Below are positions 52,488-61,236 of a DNA stretch of 64,000 nucleotides, one piece after another. Origin of the DNA: Ruminococcus flavefaciens (GTDB taxonomy: Bacteria > Bacteroidota > Bacteroidia > Bacteroidales > P3); NCBI GenBank assembly GCA_023667315.1, contig JAMPAI010000008.1:1-64000 (forward strand). The letters are read 5' to 3'. Both the position numbers and the translations under genes were made by a program. The notes beneath the pieces were generated by a model. The model ran no database searches, was not told the origin of the DNA, and saw nothing but the letters and a program-made list of their open reading frames with translations. Numbering within the stretch: the stretch's first letter is position 1; each line of letters begins with the position of its first letter.

Positions 52488-53748
52488 GAAAACCGCCTTT
52501 ATAAGACCTTTTTGGATTCTTGCCCTGGCCTTTCTCGGGCTGATGCTGCAATCTACGGCATGGGGTGCGCCTTCGGCCAAGAAAAAGAAGGCGGACACTT
52601 CGCTGTTCAGCTATCCGCTGCGCACCGCGCCCGAACTCTCGGGTTCGTTCGCCGAACTGCGCAACAACCACTTTCACGGCGGCATGGACCTGCGCACCGA
52701 ACAGCGCGAGGGCCTGCGGGTGTATAGCGCCGCGCCCGGCCATATCGTGCGGGCAGGGGTTTCCAAGGTGTCTTACGGAAAGGTGCTTTACGTGCAACAC
52801 GACAACGGTATGGTTACCGTCTATGCCCATCTTTCGAAGTTCTGCGCGCCGGTGCAGAAATTGGTCAGGAAACAGCAGAAACAGAGCGGCCGCTACGAAA
52901 CCAACCTGACGGGGCTTCAGGTTCCCACCAAGAAGAACAGACCCATCGCCCGTTCGGGCAACACGGGCTCTTCGGGCGGCCCCCACCTGCATTTCGAGAT
53001 ACTGCAAGACACCCTCCGCCTCAACCCCGCGCTTTACGGCATCCATATCCCCGATTCGGTACCGCCCGCCCTGCTGTATCTGGCGTTTTACTCGTACCGG
53101 GATTCGGCGCGGCAGGCCGACACCCTCGTGCTGCCCGACACCGATTCGCTGATGCGGGAATCGTTCATGGACGCCCCGGCTTCGGACTACGCGATGCAGA
53201 AGGCCATCGAGCACGAATACGACTCCCTGCTGTCGCTTTCGGGAGCTTCCGACACGCTCTGCGCCGACCGTCCCTCGCTGTTCCGTCTGCAAAAAAACAT
53301 CGGGGGCGAGGCGTTCACGGCGCATTACTTCCGTGCCGACAGCCTGCCCGACACGCTCTACCTGCACCAGAAGGCGGCCTTCGGGGTCTGCGTGCTGGAC
53401 TCCATACAACAGATGCCCTTCCACTACGGGCTTTTCAAGCTGCTGTTCGCCATCCGGGAAACAGGCCGTGAAACCGCCGACACCCTGGCCTACTATTGCC
53501 TGGACGCCCTTTCGCTGCGTGCCTGTGCGGAACTGAACCGGCATATCGACCTGCCGTTCTACGGAATCACCCGAAAACGCCTCGAAAAATCCTACCTCGA
53601 CGACGGCCAATGGGCCACGCCCTACCGCGTAATCAACAACCGGGGCGTTTTCGTACCGCAGAAGGGGCGTTCCTACACGCTCATCATCCATATGGAAGAC
53701 GTATCGGGCAACCGTACCGCGCTGCAGCTTCCCCTTGTTTGTAAGTAA
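52480..53748 (+). CDS. M23-family metallopeptidase (LytM-like)
   Basis: A 422-residue exported peptidase. A signal peptide (ILALAFLGLMLQSTAWGA) is followed by the LytM domain with zinc motif HGGMD (about 66-70) and the HLHFE motif (about 168-172), plus YVQHDNGMVTVYAHLSKF and RSGNTGSSGGPHLHFEI. All usual M23 metal residues (HxxxD and HxH) are present. A beta-rich domain of about 230 residues follows, of unknown role. It probably cleaves peptidoglycan cross-links. It is translationally coupled to the helical protein upstream. No lipobox. Confidence 0.9.
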   Translation: MNRKTAFIRPFWILALAFLGLMLQSTAWGAPSAKKKKADTSLFSYPLRTAPELSGSFAELRNNHFHGGMDLRTEQREGLRVYSAAPGHIVRAGVSKVSYGKVLYVQHDNGMVTVYAHLSKFCAPVQKLVRKQQKQSGRYETNLTGLQVPTKKNRPIARSGNTGSSGGPHLHFEILQDTLRLNPALYGIHIPDSVPPALLYLAFYSYRDSARQADTLVLPDTDSLMRESFMDAPASDYAMQKAIEHEYDSLLSLSGASDTLCADRPSLFRLQKNIGGEAFTAHYFRADSLPDTLYLHQKAAFGVCVLDSIQQMPFHYGLFKLLFAIRETGRETADTLAYYCLDALSLRACAELNRHIDLPFYGITRKRLEKSYLDDGQWATPYRVINNRGVFVPQKGRSYTLIIHMEDVSGNRTALQLPLVCK

Positions 53749-53794
53749 GCCGCTATTTCTTGCGCCCGCCGTCGGAAAAACCGCCGTTTTTGGT

Positions 53795-53802
53795 TATCTT
53801 CG
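53795..53802 (+). promoter_or_regulatory. -7 box for guaA
   Basis: TATCTTCG, 20 bases before the guaA start codon, identical to boxes at 28405, 39674 and 61215 (minus). A -33 element is not clear. Confidence 0.45.
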
Positions 53803-53822
53803 CGTGTTAAACACGCCTCGAT

Positions 53823-55352
53823 ATGCAAGAAAGCATCCTCATTCTGGATTTCGGCTCGCAATACACGCAGCTGATTGCGCGAAAAGTGCGCGAGAACAAC
53901 ATCTATTGCGAGATTCATCCCTACAACCACATTCCGCAACTGTCCGAAAACATCAAGGGGGTCATCCTTTCGGGAAGCCCGTATTCGGTAAACGACCCCG
54001 ACGCGCCCAAGCCCGATTTGAGCCAGATCCGCGGCAAGTTCCCGCTTCTGGCGGTATGTTACGGGGCGCAGCTGCTGGTTAATCTGGAAGGCGGAAAGGT
54101 GGCCTCGGCCAACAGCCGCGAATACGGACGCGCCAACCTCTCGTATATCGACACGGAATGCCCGTTGTTCAAGGACGTTCCGCTCAACAGCCAGGTATGG
54201 ATGTCGCACGGCGACACGATCCTGGAATATCCCGCCAGGTTCCGCATCACCTGCAGCACGCCCGATGTAAAGGCCTGCGGCTACAGCATCGAGGGCGAGA
54301 ACACCTACGCCCTGCAGTTCCATCCCGAAGTGTACCACTCCACCGACGGCTTCACCATCCTGCACAATTTCCTTACCGGTATCTGCGGCTGCCGAGCCGA
54401 CTGGACGCCCGACAATTTCGTGAAGTCGTGCGTGGAAGACCTGCGCAAGGCCGTGGGCAACGAAGAAGTGATCCTGGGGCTTTCGGGCGGCGTGGACTCG
54501 AGCGTGGCGGCGGTGTTGCTGCACAAGGCCATCGGCAAGCAGCTGCACTGCATATTCGTGGACAACGGCCTGTTGCGCAAGGGCGAATTCGACGACGTGC
54601 TGGATTCGTTCAAGGGCATGGACATCGAGGTTACGGGCGTGGATGCCTCCCAACTTTTCTACGATGCCCTCAAGGGCGTTACCGAACCCGAGGCCAAACG
54701 CAAGGCCATCGGCAAGACCTTTATCGATGTGTTCGAGGCCGAGGCCCGCAAGTTCAGGAGCGCGCGTTTCCTGGCGCAGGGCACGATTTATCCCGACGTC
54801 ATCGAGTCGGCGCCCGTAAAGGGACCCTCGCAAACGATAAAGTCGCACCACAACGTGGGCGGCCTGCCCGAAAAGATGAACCTGAAGGTGGTGGAGCCCC
54901 TGCGCGCCCTTTTTAAGGACGAAGTGCGGCGGGTGGGGAAGAGCGTGGGCCTGCCCGACCATCTGCTCAACCGCCATCCCTTTCCCGGGCCCGGCCTGGG
55001 CATCCGCATTTTGGGCGAGGTCAATGCGCAGAAAGTGTCTATATTGCAGGAAGTGGACGCCATCTACATCAACGCCCTGCGACAGGAAAACCTCTACGAC
55101 AAGGTTTGGCAGGCGGGCGCCGTGCTGCTGCCCATCTATTCGGTGGGCGTGATGGGCGATGAGCGCACCTACGAGCAGGTGGTGGCCTTGCGCGCGGTAA
55201 ATTCCACCGACGGCATGACCGCCGACTGGAGCCGCCTTCCGTTCGACTTCCTGGGCAGGGTGAGCAACGAGATCATCAACAAGGTGCGCGGCGTGAACCG
55301 TGTGGTGTATGACATCAGTTCCAAGCCGCCCTCCACAATCGAGTGGGAGTAG
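53823..55352 (+). CDS. guaA: GMP synthase (glutamine-hydrolysing)
   Basis: A 509-residue bifunctional enzyme that turns XMP into GMP. The N-terminal class I glutamine amidotransferase has [18 protein letters not shown] and [15 protein letters not shown] with the catalytic Cys (canonical CYGMQ is here CYGAQ), and [12 protein letters not shown] with the His-Glu. The ATP pyrophosphatase has [21 protein letters not shown]. The C-terminal dimerisation domain ends with KPPSTIEWE, the conserved terminus. It is followed directly by the EcoRI-type genes with a 37-base gap and no evident terminator. Confidence 0.96.
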   Translation: MQESILILDFGSQYTQLIARKVRENNIYCEIHPYNHIPQLSENIKGVILSGSPYSVNDPDAPKPDLSQIRGKFPLLAVCYGAQLLVNLEGGKVASANSREYGRANLSYIDTECPLFKDVPLNSQVWMSHGDTILEYPARFRITCSTPDVKACGYSIEGENTYALQFHPEVYHSTDGFTILHNFLTGICGCRADWTPDNFVKSCVEDLRKAVGNEEVILGLSGGVDSSVAAVLLHKAIGKQLHCIFVDNGLLRKGEFDDVLDSFKGMDIEVTGVDASQLFYDALKGVTEPEAKRKAIGKTFIDVFEAEARKFRSARFLAQGTIYPDVIESAPVKGPSQTIKSHHNVGGLPEKMNLKVVEPLRALFKDEVRRVGKSVGLPDHLLNRHPFPGPGLGIRILGEVNAQKVSILQEVDAIYINALRQENLYDKVWQAGAVLLPIYSVGVMGDERTYEQVVALRAVNSTDGMTADWSRLPFDFLGRVSNEIINKVRGVNRVVYDISSKPPSTIEWE

Positions 55353-55389
55353 GTTAAAAATAGAGGAAACTTCTTATATGTGTTGACCG

Positions 55390-56259
55390 ATGGCAAAAAA
55401 AAATCAATCGAATAGACTGACCAAACAACAAAAAAGTTCGAAAGGCGTTGTCGGTATATTTGGAGAAGAAGCCAAATTGCATGACTTAACAGTAAGTCAA
55501 CTTTCGCAATTGGTTATATCCAATCTTGAAACCAAATACCCCTGTCTGGAGTTTCGGCACAGAGACCGTATCCGAAAGGAAGAAATAAATCGTGCGTTAC
55601 AAAAAATCGATCCTGAACTTGGGCAAACTTTATTTGTTGCAGATTCAAGCATTATACCTGACGGCGGTATAATAGAAGTGAAAGATGACAATGGAAATTG
55701 GCGTATCGTTTTGGTATCCGAAGCCAAACATCAAGGCAAGGATATTGAGAATATACGCAGAGGAAAACTTGTAGGAAAGAATAACGATCAAGATTTAATG
55801 GCAGCAGGTAATGCTATTGAACGTTCCCATAAAAACATTTCTGAAATCGCTAATCTGATGTTGGGAGAATCCCATTTCCCATATGTTCTTTTTCTAGAGG
55901 GTTCAAATTTTCTCACTGAAACTCTTACAATAAAACGTCCAGACGGAAGATCCGTCATCTTGGAATATAACTCAGGAATGTTAAATAGGTTAGATCGTCT
56001 TACCTCTGCCAATTATGGAATGCCCATCAACACGAATCTATGCAGAAACAGATTTGTTCAGCATCATGATAAAACCATTATGCTGCAAGCAGCCTCCATT
56101 TTTACTCAGGGGGATGGCTCTCGATGGCAACGGAAAAAGATGATTGAAATCATGATGGATATCGCAAATACATCACTCCGGATTTTAGGCAGTGAGTTAT
56201 TTAAACAATTATCTAACCTAACGGCTTCAACTAATTCCGATGGCACGAAAGGCAAATAA
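55390..56259 (+). CDS. EcoRI-type type II restriction endonuclease
   Basis: A 289-residue protein that I recognise as close to EcoRI over its length (NQSNRLTKQQKSSKGVVGIFG, NAIERSHKNISEIANLM, PYVLFLEGSNFLTE). The PD-(D/E)xK residues fall at the same numbers as in EcoRI: D91 (PDGG), E111 and K113 (EAKHQGKD). The DNA-recognition residues also coincide: M137-A138-A139-G140-N141-A142, E144, R145, R200 and R203. It is therefore predicted to cut G^AATTC. EcoRI is 277 residues; the extra C-terminal tail (NLTASTNSDGTKGK) overlaps the methylase gene by 20 bases. The gene is AT-rich compared with guaA, a sign of transfer. Confidence 0.93.
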   Translation: MAKKNQSNRLTKQQKSSKGVVGIFGEEAKLHDLTVSQLSQLVISNLETKYPCLEFRHRDRIRKEEINRALQKIDPELGQTLFVADSSIIPDGGIIEVKDDNGNWRIVLVSEAKHQGKDIENIRRGKLVGKNNDQDLMAAGNAIERSHKNISEIANLMLGESHFPYVLFLEGSNFLTETLTIKRPDGRSVILEYNSGMLNRLDRLTSANYGMPINTNLCRNRFVQHHDKTIMLQAASIFTQGDGSRWQRKKMIEIMMDIANTSLRILGSELFKQLSNLTASTNSDGTKGK

Positions 56260-57343
56260 TTCTCTTTTGCATAAAGCTAAAGGGTTAAAAAGCGATGAGT
56301 TTTATACTCAGTATTGTGATATTGAGCGGGAATTGCAATATTACGAATCACAGTTCTATGGAAAAACAGTATATTGTAACTGTGACGAACCAAGTAAAAG
56401 CAATTTTTTTAAATACTTTATTGATAATTTCTATAAACTCAGGCTCAAAAAGGTCATTGCTTCTTGTTATGTGAAGACAAACGATGATTTGTTTTCAACG
56501 CAACACGAGCATGGAATGTATTCAGTATACACAGGAGAACCTTACATCAATGACCTTTCTAACTTTCCAATAAGATATTTTGACGGCAATGGAGATTTTC
56601 GAAGTAGAGAAAGCATACGACTTCTTTCAGAAGCGGATATAGTCGTAACCAATCCTCCTTTTTCCTTATTCAGGGAATTTGTGTCTCAATTAATCAAGTT
56701 CAACAAGAAATTTTTAGTTATTGGAAACATAAACGCCATTACGTATAGCGAAATTTTCAAACTGATACAAGAGAACCGTATTTGGCTCGGACAGAATTTG
56801 GGACGAGGCATTTCAGGTTTTATCGTCCCCGATAACTACCCTCTTTATGGTACTGAAAATCATATAGATGAAGATGGGAAAAGAATCATCGCATCCAATA
56901 ATTGCCTATGGCTCACCAATTTAGAAACTCCGTTACGTGAAGAAGAAATAAAACTGACAAAAAAATATTACGAACACGAAGACTTGTATCCCTCGTTTGA
57001 TAATTATCCTGGGATAAATGTCAACAAGACACAAGATATTCCAATGGATTATTATGGAGTAATGGGCGTTCCTATTACCTTTCTCCACAAATACAACCCA
57101 CATCAATTTGAAATTGTTAGATTTAGGAAGGGAATAGACGGGAAAGACCTATCGGTTAACGGAAAATGTCCATACTTTCGTATCCTAATCCGGAATATCA
57201 GTTTATCAAAAAATGAACTCGGTTCAAGTTCTACTATTATGGATATAAGTTCTATGTCAAGGGATTTGAATCAGGAAGCCTCACATAATAAGAATAATCC
57301 TTCGTTTATTAACGAGAATTCACAATTCTCGTTATTCGAATAA
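56240..57343 (+). CDS. EcoRI-type adenine DNA methyltransferase
   Basis: A 367-residue N6-adenine methyltransferase that I recognise as close to M.EcoRI (NSLLHKAKGLKSDEFYTQYC, IASCYVKT, DIVVTNPPFSLFREF, LGQNLGRGISGFIVPDNY, INVNKTQDIPMDYYGVMGVP). The catalytic NPPF lies at about 138-141. It is predicted to methylate GAATTC and protect the host from the preceding nuclease. M.EcoRI is about 326 residues; here about 40 extra residues rich in Ser, Asn and Asp end in NENSQFSLFE. Its start lies inside the nuclease gene, unlike the plasmid EcoRI genes, which are separated by a short gap. AT-rich. Confidence 0.93.
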   Translation: MARKANNSLLHKAKGLKSDEFYTQYCDIERELQYYESQFYGKTVYCNCDEPSKSNFFKYFIDNFYKLRLKKVIASCYVKTNDDLFSTQHEHGMYSVYTGEPYINDLSNFPIRYFDGNGDFRSRESIRLLSEADIVVTNPPFSLFREFVSQLIKFNKKFLVIGNINAITYSEIFKLIQENRIWLGQNLGRGISGFIVPDNYPLYGTENHIDEDGKRIIASNNCLWLTNLETPLREEEIKLTKKYYEHEDLYPSFDNYPGINVNKTQDIPMDYYGVMGVPITFLHKYNPHQFEIVRFRKGIDGKDLSVNGKCPYFRILIRNISLSKNELGSSSTIMDISSMSRDLNQEASHNKNNPSFINENSQFSLFE

Positions 57344-57386
57344 AATTTTGTAACTTGGCCTAGTGGCCGTTTTAAGTCCCAAGAAT

Positions 57387-59174
57387 ATGAAGATTAAAAG
57401 TTTCCTTTTCAGAATATGCTTTTTTGCACTCCTGCTGTGTATCGGCGCGAAGCTTGGCGCGCAGGAGTCCGCGACCCCGTTCCAGGCTTCGCCCGTGGTT
57501 CCCGCCAAGGTGTCCGACACCATTCTGGGCAAGGCATATCGGGTGCACACCGTGCAGAAAGGCCACACGCTGTATTCCATCTGCAGGGCCTATCAGGTCC
57601 CGGCCGATTCCATACTGAAGGACTCTCCGGCCAATCAGGTGGATATCGACGAGTTCATCTACATTCCGCTCCGCCTGCTGCCGGGCGAGAGGGCACAGGA
57701 GTTCAGCCGTTTTTCGGGCAAACGTCCGTGGGCGGTGGTGTTCCTGCAGAAAGACGAGGTGGCGCAGACGGTAACGTCCGACAGACAGGAGACGGCCCCT
57801 GTGGAAACGGGCAGCGAAGTGTCTGAAAGCGCCGAACCCGAAAACCTCAGGCCGGGCGGGGCCGTTCAGGAAAGGACGGAATTGGAGGAAGATTCCGTGG
57901 AAGTGGAAAAGGGAAGGGGCAAGAAACGCCGTGAGCGCAGGGAAGAACGCATGGCCGAGGCTGATACCGCCGTGGTGACCGACAGCCTGGATGTCTTTCT
58001 TTCCGACAGCGTTTTCGTGACCCCGCACCCGCAGGCCAAGGAATACAAGGATTCCTTGCGCGTTTCCCTGCTGTTGCCCCTTTACAGCAACACGCCCCAA
58101 GACAAGAAGGCCTATATTTACCTGCCGTTTTTCGAAGGCGCCACGGTGGCCTGGCAGGAACACCTCGACCCCGCCTTCTTCAATCCTCCCGTATCCGACA
58201 CCGTAGGCGCAGACTCGTTGGCCATGGCCGTGCCGGAGATTCCTGCCGACACCACGCCCAAGCCCCATATTAGCCTGCGGGTCTATGACCTTACCCAGTC
58301 GGCCGACGCGCTCGACTCAATCGTAAACGACGCCTATTTCCAGGCCTCCGACGCGGTGGTGGCCACGGCCTTCGTGGACCAGTTCGTGCGGCTCGACAGC
58401 CTTTCCAAGGCATGGCAGATGCCTGTGATCCATCCCATTTCCGAACGCGACTCGATGGGTTTCGCCAATTCTTATTTCGTGCAATTGGCGGCCAGCTACG
58501 GCACGCAAATCCGGCATATCGCCGGGTTCATCAAGGAACACCACGCCAAATCGAGGGTGCTGGTGATCACCGACTCGGCCGAGTCGGAGGTACGCAAGGC
58601 CGGACAGTTGCAGGCACTGCTGCCCGAATGCGAGCATCTTTACTTCAACGCGGCCACGGTCGAACGGCTGGAAAGCTTCAGCGAAGACAACACGAAAGTG
58701 GTTATCGTGCCGTTCTACCGCAAGGAGATAACGGCGGTAAAGACGGTGCTTCCCTTGCGTCAGGCCAAGGGCAACATCACCATTATCGCGCCCAACGTGT
58801 GGCTGGACTACGCCTCGGTGGACCTGGACTACTACATACAGAACAACCTTACCGTCTATCACACCTTCTGCAGCACCGTGCAGAACACCGATCTGCTGGA
58901 GTTCTCGCGCAAATACTACTTCCTGTACCGCGCCCTGCCCAATCCCCTGGCCTATCAGGGCTATAAGACCCTGCTCTGGCTGCTGGACAACCTGAATGCC
59001 CGCAACGCGGACTTCATGCGCTATTTAGATGCCGGAAACGAAGACGAAGAAACGCATCGGGAAGGAGAAGACGAGGAAATCTACATCCTGAAGGAACGCG
59101 AAATGGGCGGTTTCGAAAACCGGGATGTGCATTTCGTAAAGATTTCCGACAACAAGCTGGAACATTTCAAGTAA
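57387..59174 (+). CDS. LysM-domain protein with substrate-binding-like region
   Basis: A 595-residue exported protein. ATG 57387 gives a signal peptide (IKSFLFRICFFALLLCIGAKLGAQ); a GTG 8 codons upstream is in frame but less likely. A LysM domain at about 51-94 (RVHTVQKGHTLYSICRAYQ) would bind peptidoglycan. A charged linker (about 120-215) follows. The rest (about 220-560) resembles type I periplasmic-binding or receptor-ligand folds (LRVSLLLPLYSNTP, HAKSRVLVITDSAESEVRKAGQL, GNITIIAPNVWLDY). Such proteins are common in Bacteroidota with unknown ligand. It lies directly after the restriction-modification genes and probably once followed guaA. Confidence 0.83.
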   Translation: MKIKSFLFRICFFALLLCIGAKLGAQESATPFQASPVVPAKVSDTILGKAYRVHTVQKGHTLYSICRAYQVPADSILKDSPANQVDIDEFIYIPLRLLPGERAQEFSRFSGKRPWAVVFLQKDEVAQTVTSDRQETAPVETGSEVSESAEPENLRPGGAVQERTELEEDSVEVEKGRGKKRRERREERMAEADTAVVTDSLDVFLSDSVFVTPHPQAKEYKDSLRVSLLLPLYSNTPQDKKAYIYLPFFEGATVAWQEHLDPAFFNPPVSDTVGADSLAMAVPEIPADTTPKPHISLRVYDLTQSADALDSIVNDAYFQASDAVVATAFVDQFVRLDSLSKAWQMPVIHPISERDSMGFANSYFVQLAASYGTQIRHIAGFIKEHHAKSRVLVITDSAESEVRKAGQLQALLPECEHLYFNAATVERLESFSEDNTKVVIVPFYRKEITAVKTVLPLRQAKGNITIIAPNVWLDYASVDLDYYIQNNLTVYHTFCSTVQNTDLLEFSRKYYFLYRALPNPLAYQGYKTLLWLLDNLNARNADFMRYLDAGNEDEETHREGEDEEIYILKEREMGGFENRDVHFVKISDNKLEHFK

Positions 59175-59198
59175 ACATCAACCCTATACATTTAACCT

Positions 59199-59918
59199 AT
59201 GAAAACACTCAGAATCCTCGCACTTGCCGTCTTGACGGCGGTATTCTCGACGGGCTTGCGCGCCCAACAGGCCGTGTTGCCCTTTACGGGAACCGTGCAG
59301 TACAGCATCGCGTACGAAAGCCCGATCATTCCTCAGGAACAACTGGCGCAGCAGCCGCAGATCGCCTCGCTCCGCATGGCCACCGACAAGGCCGTTTTCT
59401 CGATGGCCGAACAGAAGGCCCTGGCCGATGCGACCACAAAAGAGGTTCATTCGCTGATAAACCTTTCGTCCATGGGTCTGGGCAAATACCATATGGTGGA
59501 AACCGAAGCCGAACTGCAGCAGCAGATGCAGGAAATGCAGAACGTAAAGGTGGAGGAAACCGAAGAAACCAAAACCATTTTCGGCTATACCGCAAAACTC
59601 ACCAAAGCTGCCTATAAAGAAGGCAACACCTCGGTGGAAATGGAAATCTGGACGGTGGAAAATTTCTGTGACCCCTTCCTTTCGAGAGCCACGCAGGGAG
59701 AGGTGCCCGGTTTAAAGGGATTCCCCTTGGAATACAAGGTAAAGACGCCAGATATGACGGTAAACTTTACCGTCCGCAAGCTCACGAACGAGGAAGTGAA
59801 CCCGAAATACTTCAGCATACCGTCTTCCTACAAGGTCTCCACCAAGGAACAGATGCAGAAAGACATCCAGGAATTCATGCAGAGCATGCAGAACATGCAG
59901 GGCGGCATGGGGATGTAG
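59199..59918 (+). CDS. Small secreted protein, DUF4412-like
   Basis: A 239-residue exported protein with signal peptide (LALAVLTAVFSTGLRAQ). The core is beta-rich and resembles DUF4412/GLPGLI-type periplasmic proteins (FTGTVQYSIAYESP; TIFGYTAKLTKAAYKEG; EIWTVENFCDPF; PGLKGFPLEYKV). It ends in a Met/Gln-rich tail (QMQKDIQEFMQSMQNMQGGMGM), which may be flexible or bind metal. It starts 24 bases after the LysM gene and ends at a strong terminator. The function is unknown. Confidence 0.65.
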   Translation: MKTLRILALAVLTAVFSTGLRAQQAVLPFTGTVQYSIAYESPIIPQEQLAQQPQIASLRMATDKAVFSMAEQKALADATTKEVHSLINLSSMGLGKYHMVETEAELQQQMQEMQNVKVEETEETKTIFGYTAKLTKAAYKEGNTSVEMEIWTVENFCDPFLSRATQGEVPGLKGFPLEYKVKTPDMTVNFTVRKLTNEEVNPKYFSIPSSYKVSTKEQMQKDIQEFMQSMQNMQGGMGM

Positions 59919-59940
59919 AAATAGATTGAACGCTAAACAA

Positions 59941-59973
59941 AAAGGCTCCGGACGAAAGTCCGGAGCCTTTTTT
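59941..59973 (+). terminator. Intrinsic terminator with GAAA loop
   Basis: A 13-bp stem (59941-59953 with 59958-59970) is capped by a GAAA tetraloop and followed by T residues. It ends the LysM and DUF4412-like operon. Confidence 0.93.
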
Positions 59974-59997
59974 ATGTGCCTCTAAATCCGAGACCAT

Positions 59998-60122
59998 AAA
60001 AAGTGTTTTGAATGGCGAGATGCAAGGCGGAAGCCCTTGGAACGCGCGGGAGCGTACTGAAGTACGTGACCAAGCGAGCCAAGGGCTTCCAACGAAGCAG
60101 ATTGCCGTTCAAAACGCTTTTT
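59998..60122 (-). repeat. Palindromic core element nested in a terminator hairpin, copy B
   Basis: Read on the minus strand, it begins at the ilvE stop codon. Outer arms 60122-60104 and 60016-59998 pair over 19 bases with two G-U pairs. The inner stem GGAAGCCCTTGG/CCAAGGGCTTCC and the CGTACTTCAGTACG hairpin match copy A in design. The 42-base core 60080-60039 is identical to 27881-27922, and GCTTCCGCCTTGCATCTC follows in both. The inner stem differs from copy A by compensating changes. Confidence 0.85.
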
Positions 60123-61140
60123 AGTCAACAATCACGTTCCAGCCGTGCTTGTCTTCCATCTCGCCTTCCTGGATCGCACGGAGCGCCTTGTACAGCTTGG
60201 TGGAGACAGGACCGGCTTCCTGACCGTTGCCTACCGCGAATTCGTGGCCGGTGGCGCGGTCAACGATCTTGCTGATGGGCGAGATAACGGCGGCCGTTCC
60301 GCAGGCACCGATTTCGTCGAAGGTGGAGAGTTCTTCTTCGGCAACCGGACGGCGTTCCACTTCCAGACCCATATCCTTGGCAATCTGCTGCAAGCTCATG
60401 TTGGTGATGGAGCGCAGGATCGAGTTGGAGTCGGGCGTGATGTACTTGTTGCCCTTGATGGCGAAGAAGTTGGCCGGACCCGCTTCATCGATGTATTTGT
60501 GTTCCTTGGCATCCAGGAACAATACGGTGGAGAAGCCTTCATCGTGGGCACGTTCGCTGGCGCGCAAGGAAGCGGCGTAGTTACCGCCCACCTTGAACAG
60601 ACCCGTTCCGAGGGGAGCCACACGGTCGTAGTCCTTTACAATCTGCATGGGCACGGGCTTGAAACCGGCCTTGAAGTACGGGCCTACCGGACCGCCGAAC
60701 ACTACGAAAGTGTATTCCTTGGCAGGCTTCACGCCCACTTCGGCACCCGAACCGATAAGGAGGGGACGCAGGTAGAAAGAAGCGCCCATTCCGTAAGGGG
60801 GAATGTATTTCTCGTTGAGTTTAACCACTTTCTTACAGGCTTCGATAAACAGGTCGGTGGGAACCGGCTGCATCAGGATACCGTTGGCCGAGAGGAGAAG
60901 ACGCTTGGCGTTTTCGTCCGGACGGAACATACGGATCTTGCCGTCTTTACCGCGGAAAGCCTTCAGGCCTTCGAACGCTTCCTGACCGTAGTGCAGACAG
61001 GTGGCGGCCATGTGGAGGTTCAGCATTTCATCCTGGTGAACTTCCAGTTCGCTCCATTTGCCGTCTTTGTAGTAAGCCCTTACATTGTAGTCGGTCTTGT
61101 AATAACCGAAGGGCAGGTTTTTCCAATCGATTTCGCTCAT
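60121..61140 (-). CDS. ilvE: Branched-chain amino acid aminotransferase
   Basis: A 339-residue class IV PLP aminotransferase of the BCAT type that interconverts Leu, Ile and Val with their keto acids. Family blocks: LHYGQEAFEGLKAFRGKDG, RPDENAKRL, YLRPLLIGSG, and GTGLFKVGGNYAASLRASERA with the PLP lysine (in FKVGGNY). The C-terminal IGACGTAAVISPISKI is also typical. The promoter probably has the TATCTTCG box at 61208-61215. Its stop codon overlaps the first arm of the palindromic element that likely ends transcription. Confidence 0.95.
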   Translation of the reverse strand: MSEIDWKNLPFGYYKTDYNVRAYYKDGKWSELEVHQDEMLNLHMAATCLHYGQEAFEGLKAFRGKDGKIRMFRPDENAKRLLLSANGILMQPVPTDLFIEACKKVVKLNEKYIPPYGMGASFYLRPLLIGSGAEVGVKPAKEYTFVVFGGPVGPYFKAGFKPVPMQIVKDYDRVAPLGTGLFKVGGNYAASLRASERAHDEGFSTVLFLDAKEHKYIDEAGPANFFAIKGNKYITPDSNSILRSITNMSLQQIAKDMGLEVERRPVAEEELSTFDEIGACGTAAVISPISKIVDRATGHEFAVGNGQEAGPVSTKLYKALRAIQEGEMEDKHGWNVIVD

Positions 61141-61207
61141 GGTTGTATGTTTTTGAATTTTGTTTGCAATCAGCGTTCCAAGTCGGAAGAACCGCCTTAG
61201 AAACGCG

Positions 61208-61215
61208 CGAAGATA
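61208..61215 (-). promoter_or_regulatory. -7 box for ilvE
   Basis: TATCTTCG on the minus strand, 67 bases before ilvE. It matches the recurring box in this window. Confidence 0.45.
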
Positions 61216-61236
61216 CGAATATTTTGCCGTTGGCGG

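Noticed and set aside
55353-57386. Flanking direct repeats or an integrase around the restriction-modification genes
   Set aside because: Comparing the junctions by eye showed no convincing direct or inverted repeats and no integrase gene, so the mode of insertion remains open.
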